Assembly: GCA_030838305.1 (NCBI GenBank)
Contig: JAUTWY010000116.1
Span: 1 to 12,722 of the forward strand
Source of the DNA: Acidobacteriaceae bacterium
GTDB taxonomy: Bacteria; Acidobacteriota; Terriglobia; Terriglobales; Acidobacteriaceae
DNA length: 12,722 nucleotides
Direction of reading: 5' to 3'
The translations under genes were made by a program, and so were the position numbers. This document shows positions 7,682-12,722 of this stretch, one piece after another. The notes beneath the pieces were generated by a model that was given only the letters and a program-made list of their open reading frames with translations, was not told the origin of the DNA and made no database searches. The stretch's first letter is position 1. Each line of letters starts with the position of its first letter.

Positions 7682-8403
7682 TGGAGGGAGCAGGGAAGTT
7701 TCCCGAAGATGAGTCGCGGGGTGTCTATCGCGCTATTCATGAACGTCGCGACGTCCGCTCCGGCTTTTTACCGGAGCCCTTGGGTGACGAAGTGTTGGGC
7801 CGACTCTTGGAGGCCGCTCATCACGCGCCCTCCGTGGGCCTGATGCAACCTTGGCGATTCATCCTGATTCGAACGCTTGAGATTCGTAAAGCCATCCACG
7901 ACATATTTCTGCGGTCGAATCGAGCTGCCCTTGATACCTATCAGGGAGACAGCGCGAAGAAATACGCCAGCTTAAAGCTCGAAGGCATTCTTGAGGCTCC
8001 TCAGAACCTCTGCATCGTCTGCAATCCAGAATCTGAACGAGGACATCGGCTTGGCCGCCATTCAATGCCGGAAATGGCACTGTACTCGGCAGTCTGTGCG
8101 GTGCAGAACCTATGGCTCGCGGCTCGCGCAGAGGGGGTCGGTGTCGGATGGGTCAGCGTTCTCGATAAGGACGCTCTTAAGAAAGTGCTGAATATCCCAG
8201 CGAATGTCATCCCAGTAGCCTACCTCTGTCTCGGCTACGTGGACCATTTCGCGGCAGAGCCAGATCTCGAACGTGCCGGATGGGAGCACCGCATTCCTCT
8301 GGATCATGTGCTGGGGCTCGAACAATACGACCCACGTTGGAGTGCTGAGGAGAACAAGTCCCAGCGCTCTCGCGATATTTTGTCCGACGAGTCACACAGT
8401 TAG
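7681..8403 (+). CDS. bluB: 5,6-dimethylbenzimidazole synthase BluB
   Basis: BluB, a nitroreductase-fold flavin enzyme, breaks down reduced FMN with O2 to give 5,6-dimethylbenzimidazole, the lower ligand that CobT activates. The 240-residue protein has YRAIHERRDVRSGF (16-29), AAHHAPSVGLMQPWRF (45-60), HSMPEMALYSAVCAVQNLW (127-145) and GVGVGWVSVLD (152-162). Asp24 and Ser159 sit where I recall the catalytic Asp32 and Ser167 of Sinorhizobium BluB, with the same spacing of 135 residues. I prefer ATG 7681, seven bases after GAAGG (7669-7673); ATG 7675 would add two residues but has almost no spacing. The stop overlaps the stop of the convergent propeller gene. The gene implies oxygen-dependent lower-ligand synthesis. 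Confidence 0.95.
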   Translation: MEGAGKFPEDESRGVYRAIHERRDVRSGFLPEPLGDEVLGRLLEAAHHAPSVGLMQPWRFILIRTLEIRKAIHDIFLRSNRAALDTYQGDSAKKYASLKLEGILEAPQNLCIVCNPESERGHRLGRHSMPEMALYSAVCAVQNLWLAARAEGVGVGWVSVLDKDALKKVLNIPANVIPVAYLCLGYVDHFAAEPDLERAGWEHRIPLDHVLGLEQYDPRWSAEENKSQRSRDILSDESHS

Positions 8404-9604
8404 ATTTTGCCAACCAAGTTAGGTGGCAGCAACTTGAGCGGCAACCGCTCCGGGTTCTGGCCGGGGTTGCTGATCTGATTCGGCTGGGTCGTAAATTCGT
8501 AAAGGTTGTAGTTAATCACAATCAGATTTGTTCCATTAAATCCCAGCGCGGAGCCGAGGCTGCCGAACACGGTCTGATATCCGAGGACGGTTATGTGTTG
8601 GTTCTGATCAATTGTGCCAACCCAAAGCGCCCCTTCTTCGGTCGAGGAAAAGAAGCCGACTTGGCCATTGAGGATTCCCCAAACCGTACAGAAGTTAAAG
8701 ACTTGCGGCGCTGAGGGATTAACCCTGAGGTTCACGCTATCTTTCAAGGTTACGCTGTAGTTGTTGCCATCGATCCAGTAATACCAGAGGTTTTTGTCGT
8801 TAGCCCCTACGGCGCAGTTGGAGACCAGAAGGTTTTGTCCGAACGCGGCAACACTGTTAGTTCCGCGCTGAGCGCCGAGGTTGTATACCGTCTGAGACAG
8901 GATCGCGCCGTCTGGTAGACGGAACACGGTGATGTACCCATCCTCCGAACCGCTAACTAGGTACGCCGTCGAATTGCTCCAGAACATCGAGGAAATGCCG
9001 CGAATATTGTGTAGACCCCATGGATTCGTAGGGTTTGGATTCCGCACATCCACACTCTTGAGAAATTGCAAGGCGCTTGCGTCCGTGTTACCGGACCACA
9101 GCGAGATGAATCCGTTCGCGTGTCCTACCGCTAAATAGAGCTCCGCACCCAGAACGACGGATTCTCCGCTGTTGGCTACGCCTAAGGCCGATCGAATGGC
9201 AGGGTGGCCATGACCTGCAGGTCTGTCCAGTTCCCGCTGGGGCTCGACCAGACAATGATTGAGGATTCATCATTCGAAGAAGCAAATACTCCCGGAGCGA
9301 GCCAGGTGATCATCTGCACGCCCTCGAAGGCCGGCGTGTTGACGGCCTTACTGATTACTGGCCCGGCGGTTGGTGATGCATTGGAGGCGAAGATGCTGAG
9401 GGAGCCATCCCAGCGTCCGACGGCGAAATGCTGCGTATCATTCCAGGTGGTTTCCTGGGCCATGGTGTATGTAACTCCATCGGCGGTGATCGGCAGCGCA
9501 GTCGGTGCCATGGTGCCCGCAGAGAGAAAGCTAATTCCTTGGGCTGCGAGGTGTTCTCGCGACCTCAGCACTCGTGGCACTGCCTTCGGATTCTGGTGAT
9601 TCAC
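8400..9604 (-). pseudogene. WD40-like beta-propeller protein, interrupted by one frameshift
   Basis: Two minus-strand frames form one protein of about 400 residues. The first runs from GTG 9604 (AGGAG five bases upstream) to a TAG at 9184-9182. The second, one base out of phase, starts with GVANSGESVVLGAELYLAVG just past that stop and continues to TAA 8402-8400. Joined, they give seven repeats of a strand-turn-strand motif: FAVGRWDGSLSIF, FASSNDESSIIVW, LAVGHANGFISLW, LVSGSEDGYITVF, and weaker ones around LLVSNCAVG, FFSSTEEGALWVG and LIVINYNLYEF. Seven blades make a complete propeller. The second part has only a TTG (9071) with no ribosome binding site, so it is not a separate gene. I see no signal peptide or catalytic motif; the function is unknown and no B12 role is evident. 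The break may be a real mutation or a sequencing error. Confidence 0.7.
8427..8472. other. Nested inverted repeat just after bluB
   Basis: CAGCAAC (8427-8433) pairs with GTTGCTG (8466-8472) and encloses a perfect hairpin GAGCGG-CAA-CCGCTC (8436-8450). It starts 24 bases after the bluB stop, inside the 3' end of the propeller gene. No U tract follows on either strand, so it is not a classical terminator. It could protect the operon mRNA end or slow polymerase, or it may only reflect coding sequence. Confidence 0.3.
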
Positions 9605-9720
9605 GGCGTCTCCTCTTGAACGTGTCTACGACTGCTCCGAGGGTCGGATTCCAATGGCCTTGTAGAATTAAGGAAGCTTAAACCATTACAAGTACGAAAC
9701 GTAGTCTAACGGCAAAAGAT

Positions 9721-9749
9721 GTCACTTGTGCACGGGAGAAGCATGTGAC
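9721..9749 (+). promoter_or_regulatory. Hairpin covering the cobQ ribosome binding site and start
   Basis: GTCAC (9721-9725) pairs with GTGAC (9745-9749), and GTGC (9728-9731) pairs with GCAT (9741-9744) with one G-U pair, leaving a two-base bulge. The loop ACGGGAGAA carries the Shine-Dalgarno GGGAG (9734-9738), and the GTG start (9745-9747) lies in the stem. Such a fold could hold down cobQ translation. No B12 box is seen in the 140-base gap 9605-9744, so this is not a second cobalamin riboswitch. The rest of that gap must hold promoters for the two divergent genes, but none is clear. Confidence 0.4.
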
Positions 9750-11313
9750 CACCGCCGCGTTGATGATTCTGGGAACAGCTTCGCATGTAGGCAAGAGCAT
9801 CGTCACGGCGGGCTTGGGACGGATCTTTGCCGACGAAGGAATTCGGGTTGCGCCGTTCAAAGCCCAGAATATGTCCCTCAATTCGGCTGCCACACTGGAC
9901 GGAGGCGAGATTGGCCGGGCGCAGGCCCTTCAGGCGGAAGCTTGCCGGGTACCGCCGAGCGTTGATATGAATCCGGTGCTCATCAAGCCACGTTCCGACA
10001 CGAGTTCCCAAGTGGTCCTACTCGGCAAGGTGTGGGGACAGGTCAGTGCCGCGGACTATCACACGAATCGAGTGGAACAGCTCTTTCCCGCGGTCCTGCA
10101 GAGCTATCAAAGACTTGCCTCGAAGTACGACCTCATCTTGCTGGAAGGCGCGGGATCTCCTGCGGAAATCAACTTGCGGGAACACGATATCGTTAATCTT
10201 CGCATGGCGCACGCATCGAATGCCGCGTGCATCCTGGTTGGAGATATTGATCGAGGCGGGGTATTTGCCTCCCTGTTCGGAACGATGGAACTCCTCGAAC
10301 CCGCCGACCGGGCACTGTTCAAAGGGTTCGTCATCAACAAGTTTCGGGGCGATCCAAGCTTACTGCAGCCGGGCATAGAAATGATCGAGCAGCGACTTGG
10401 GCTGCCGTGTGTCGGAGTTATTCCTTATCTCCATGATCTGGGTCTCGAAGAGGAGGACAGCGTCGCCATCGAAAGTCGTCGCACCGCGCGAAGAAGTTGG
10501 AGCCACATAGTAGAAGACAACTCACCCCATCGCCCCTTGCGTATCGGTGTTATCGCCTTGCCACATATGTCCAACTTTACGGACTTCGATGCGCTAGCCG
10601 CGGAGCCCTCCGTTGCTTTGGCTTTCGTGGAGCGCGCTGATGATGCTGCACTGGCGGATGTGCTGGTCCTGCCTGGGACCAAGCAGACTCTCGATGACCT
10701 GGAATGGCTTGGGAAGAACGGTTTTCTTCCCCGGATCCAAGAGCACTGCTCCAAGAGGGCGCCAATCGTCGGTTTGTGTGGTGGCTTCCAAATGTTGGGT
10801 CTCAAGCTCTCCGATCCCTGCGGGGCTGAGAACGAGGGTGTTCCTGTTGAACGGGACGGACTGGGACTGTTGTCTGTACAGACGGTATTCAGTACCGAGA
10901 AAACGGTTCGACCAGTATCCGGTGAGCTATGCGACGCGTCCTTCGCAGAAGGTTTGTGGCGGGCTCCAGAGTTTCAAGGCTATGAGATTCATATGGGAGA
11001 AACGTATCGACAAGGAGAGGCTCAGCCCTTCGCCCGCATCTCGACCTCGGACGGCGCACAATCGCTCGATGGAGCCACGAGTCCAAGTGGCCTCGTGTTT
11101 GGCAGTTATGTTCACGGCATCTTCGACAACGATCTATTCCGGCACAGCTTTCTCGATTGGGCCCGTTGTTCCCTGAAATTGGAGCCGGCGCAACAAAAAG
11201 CATTCGTAACCACCGAACGCGATGCCCGGCTGAATCGCTGGGCCGATCACTTGCGCAGCTCTCTGCGGCTCGATTTGATTCGGAGCTGGATTTCCACAAC
11301 AAGTACCGCCTGA
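9745..11313 (+). CDS. cobQ: Cobyric acid synthase, glutamine-hydrolysing
   Basis: CobQ (CbiP) amidates four side chains of adenosylcobyrinic acid a,c-diamide using ATP and glutamine, giving adenosylcobyric acid. The 522-residue protein has both expected halves. The N-terminal dethiobiotin-synthetase-like ATPase shows LGTASHVGKSIVTAGL (9-24), KAQNMSLNSAAT (39-50), LEGAGSPAEINLREHDIVN (133-151) and GDIDRGGVFASLFGT (166-180). The C-terminal glutamine amidotransferase shows LPGTKQTLDDLEWL (309-322), the nucleophile Cys345 in GLCGGFQMLG and His457 in GSYVHGIFDN. The length is at or slightly above the family norm. GGGAG stands six bases before the GTG start. The gene is separated from the rest of the B12 operon by the oppositely oriented propeller gene, so it needs its own promoter. 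Confidence 0.97.
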   Translation: MTTAALMILGTASHVGKSIVTAGLGRIFADEGIRVAPFKAQNMSLNSAATLDGGEIGRAQALQAEACRVPPSVDMNPVLIKPRSDTSSQVVLLGKVWGQVSAADYHTNRVEQLFPAVLQSYQRLASKYDLILLEGAGSPAEINLREHDIVNLRMAHASNAACILVGDIDRGGVFASLFGTMELLEPADRALFKGFVINKFRGDPSLLQPGIEMIEQRLGLPCVGVIPYLHDLGLEEEDSVAIESRRTARRSWSHIVEDNSPHRPLRIGVIALPHMSNFTDFDALAAEPSVALAFVERADDAALADVLVLPGTKQTLDDLEWLGKNGFLPRIQEHCSKRAPIVGLCGGFQMLGLKLSDPCGAENEGVPVERDGLGLLSVQTVFSTEKTVRPVSGELCDASFAEGLWRAPEFQGYEIHMGETYRQGEAQPFARISTSDGAQSLDGATSPSGLVFGSYVHGIFDNDLFRHSFLDWARCSLKLEPAQQKAFVTTERDARLNRWADHLRSSLRLDLIRSWISTTSTA

Positions 11314-11983
11314 TGGCGGGGCGTGCGAAGGAAACTCACCACGTACGATACGCAGCCAACTGCACAGCTTCGAATCCATGTTCACCTCGGCTGCGCCGCG
11401 CTACGGATTACGCTACGGTTTTGCTTCCGCTACCGGGGATTTCCAACTACTTAGAGGTCGTCCGCCTCTTGTAAGTCCTGTAAAGTCGTGTGTGGGCCGT
11501 TCTTTCACGACGGTAACCGGGGTTCAAAAACTGTCGCGCGAACGCCAAATCAGGGGGTTAGGGGTCGTCTCGTGGCCTACAAGCAAGCCTGTCTAAGGGG
11601 GATGGCTCTCCAAAGGACATGCATGGACAAAGTGTGGTTGTGCCCGTTTCGGAAAAAGCGAGACTAGCAGCAAGCCCCGATTTCGATCACCGCTTTGCCG
11701 AGAATCTCTTCTGCGCGACCCGCGCCTATGAGCACCTTCATGAATTCCCGTGTTTTGTATCCGCATTTCACGAGTTCGCTGGTCGTGTTCCTGATGAGTC
11801 TAACAACATGCTTGCTGGTTTCTAGTCGGTGATACCAGTGATACCTAAAAATACGAAAAATGGGGATTCAGGAGCAACGGATGCAACAAAAATTAAGGGA
11901 TGCAATGTGCAGTAAAAGTTGTCCTTAGAATAGTTTACGGTTGATGTTCCTCAAATGATGAGAGATAGCAAAGTTCGCGATTA
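11314..11983. other. Intergenic stretch without a confident gene
   Basis: I see no gene here that I can defend. A 68-codon plus frame (11619-11825) has AAAGGA only one base before its ATG and no recognisable motif. The opposite strand is also open over about 11664-11867 without an ATG-plus-ribosome-site start. Small direct repeats occur: CGCTACGG at 11399-11406 and 11411-11418, and GTGATACC at 11829-11836 and 11838-11845. No terminator with a U tract was found after cobQ. The mixture of short frames on both strands looks like decayed or non-coding DNA. Confidence 0.5.
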
Positions 11984-12005
11984 TCGAATCCCACTCTCTC
12001 CGCCA
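11984..12005 (+). other. Isolated tRNA-Ser 3' end (candidate att site remnant)
   Basis: The 22 bases begin TCGAATCCCAC and end TCTCTCCGCCA. This is the pattern of the T-loop, 3' T-stem, acceptor strand and encoded CCA of a bacterial serine tRNA; E. coli serU, as I recall it, ends in a very similar sequence. The sequence upstream (about 11900-11983) has no matching acceptor 5' strand, D arm or anticodon arm, so this is a fragment and not a tRNA gene. Tyrosine-recombinase elements that enter tRNA genes leave just such a 3' fragment at their far end. In this orientation the element would lie to the left and the old tRNA-downstream flank to the right. Confidence 0.5.
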
Positions 12006-12722
12006 TATTATTTAAAATAAACAAGTTGCTTAGAATCCTAAACCCACTCTCAGGACCTCTTTCGTCTTTGGAATGAGTGACATGTAGTGATGCAATGCGC
12101 AAGGGCGTGCCGTTAAGGCTAAAACCGACTGATTGGGAATCAGTTTTTCGATCGACGAAGGAGGAATTTTGCAGACCCAGGTCGGTGCGGCCGCTTCTGC
12201 AGCAACCGAACAAAAATCCACAACCGAACGTCGTGTCGATTGCGGCTCATGGCTTGCAGGGCTCGGGGCAGCGGCCGACAACGCGCCACTGTCACGCCAA
12301 GCGAGCGGGGTTTCAGATCACGCGCCATCCCGCGAACTGCTATTACTTTCGCCTTACATGTAATGGCCGGCTTCACAAAATTCCCGGGTTGCTCGTTATT
12401 CAGAGTGCCTTCGAATCGATCCACATAGGCTGACTTATGGGGAGTAATGCGTACGAGAACCTGCGCCCGCCCCTGCCATCAGGCAGGTCAGGGTGAATTA
12501 GCAAACCGGCTGCAACTGAGAAGACCTCAGATCACTGTACAAAACCCAAGACCAACTTAGATTGAGTCCTGCAACTCAAAATCTGCGGCTTGGAAAACCG
12601 CCTCAGTGCTACCTTAGAAGCAGAGGTTTGGAGTTGAGTCGTGCCAGACGATTCCGGCGGCTACGGCTGTCTAGGAAACCGTTGGCCCTGCGCCGACTGT
12701 CTAATTTCAATTCCCTCAAAGT
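12006..12722. other. Intergenic stretch without a confident gene
   Basis: Several overlapping frames on both strands lack ribosome sites and family motifs, so I call none of them. Visible structures are a hairpin CCTGCC-ATCA-GGCAGG (12472-12487), CTGAG-AAGAC-CTCAG (12516-12530), TTGAGT-CCTGCA-ACTCAA (12562-12579) and GCGG/CCGC (12585-12601). None is followed by a U tract. The cluster of stems near 12516-12601 suggests some RNA structure but matches no RNA family that I can name. Confidence 0.45.

Noticed and set aside
9698..9749. tRNA-like stretch before cobQ (D-arm-like GTCTAACGGCAAAAGAT followed by a loop with GTG)
   Set aside because: The anticodon stem does not close, no T-loop or acceptor stem follows, and the stretch runs straight into the cobQ ribosome site and start.
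9745..9749. A second cobalamin riboswitch before cobQ
   Set aside because: The 140-base gap lacks the GTCAGGAGACC box and the GGTGAAA block seen at 155-291, and it is too short for the aptamer.
11619..11825. 68-codon plus-strand frame
   Set aside because: The only purine-rich site is one base from the ATG, no motif is recognisable and the opposite strand is equally open.
11935..12213. 92-codon minus-strand frame ending across the tRNA-Ser fragment
   Set aside because: Its MAERVGF segment is simply antisense translation of the tRNA 3' end, a well-known source of spurious proteins.
12077..12433. 118-codon plus-strand frame and the overlapping minus-strand frame 12140-12424
   Set aside because: Frames on both strands overlap, none has a Shine-Dalgarno with proper spacing and no family features are visible.
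12472..12487. GC-rich hairpin as a rho-independent terminator
   Set aside because: The stem is perfect but no U tract follows on either strand, and no gene ends nearby.

Overview
The window is a vitamin B12 (cobalamin) uptake and late-assembly locus from a free-living Gram-negative bacterium. A TonB-dependent receptor shows there is an outer membrane. The receptor's N-terminal carboxypeptidase-regulatory-like domain, the moderate-to-high G+C and the gene style fit Acidobacteriota best, but that placement is an inference from style, not from a marker gene.

Layout. Positions 3-86 hold the last codons of a BtuF-like periplasmic binding protein. A clear cobalamin riboswitch follows (about 130-305), with a downstream hairpin (296-338) that presents the ribosome binding site of the next gene. 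A tight plus-strand operon then runs from 323 to 8403: btuB-like receptor, btuC permease, btuD ATPase, cobT, cobS, cobC, a PduO-type adenosyltransferase and bluB. Most junctions overlap by a few bases (GTGA, ATGA or TGATG), so translational coupling is likely. On the minus strand, 8400-9604 is a seven-repeat WD40-like beta-propeller gene broken by one frameshift. Its stop codon overlaps the bluB stop tail to tail. cobQ (9745-11313) reads away from it on the plus strand. The last 1.4 kb has no gene I can defend. It carries an isolated 22-base copy of a tRNA-Ser 3' end (11984-12005), a candidate integration-site remnant.

How the genes work together. BtuB-BtuC-BtuD, with BtuF from upstream, bring corrinoids through the outer and inner membranes. 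The PduO-type enzyme adds the adenosyl group. BluB makes the lower ligand 5,6-dimethylbenzimidazole from reduced flavin and oxygen. CobT activates that base as alpha-ribazole phosphate, CobS joins it to adenosylcobinamide-GDP, and CobC removes the phosphate. CobQ makes adenosylcobyric acid by amidation. Corrin-ring genes, the cobinamide kinase/guanylyltransferase (cobU/cobP) and cbiB/cobD are not in the window, so the cell either salvages corrinoids or carries those steps elsewhere.

The pathway is known biology. The points most worth a second look are the riboswitch/TTG-start architecture, the frameshifted propeller gene inside the B12 locus, the hairpin over the cobQ start, and the tRNA-Ser fragment that may mark the end of an integrated element.
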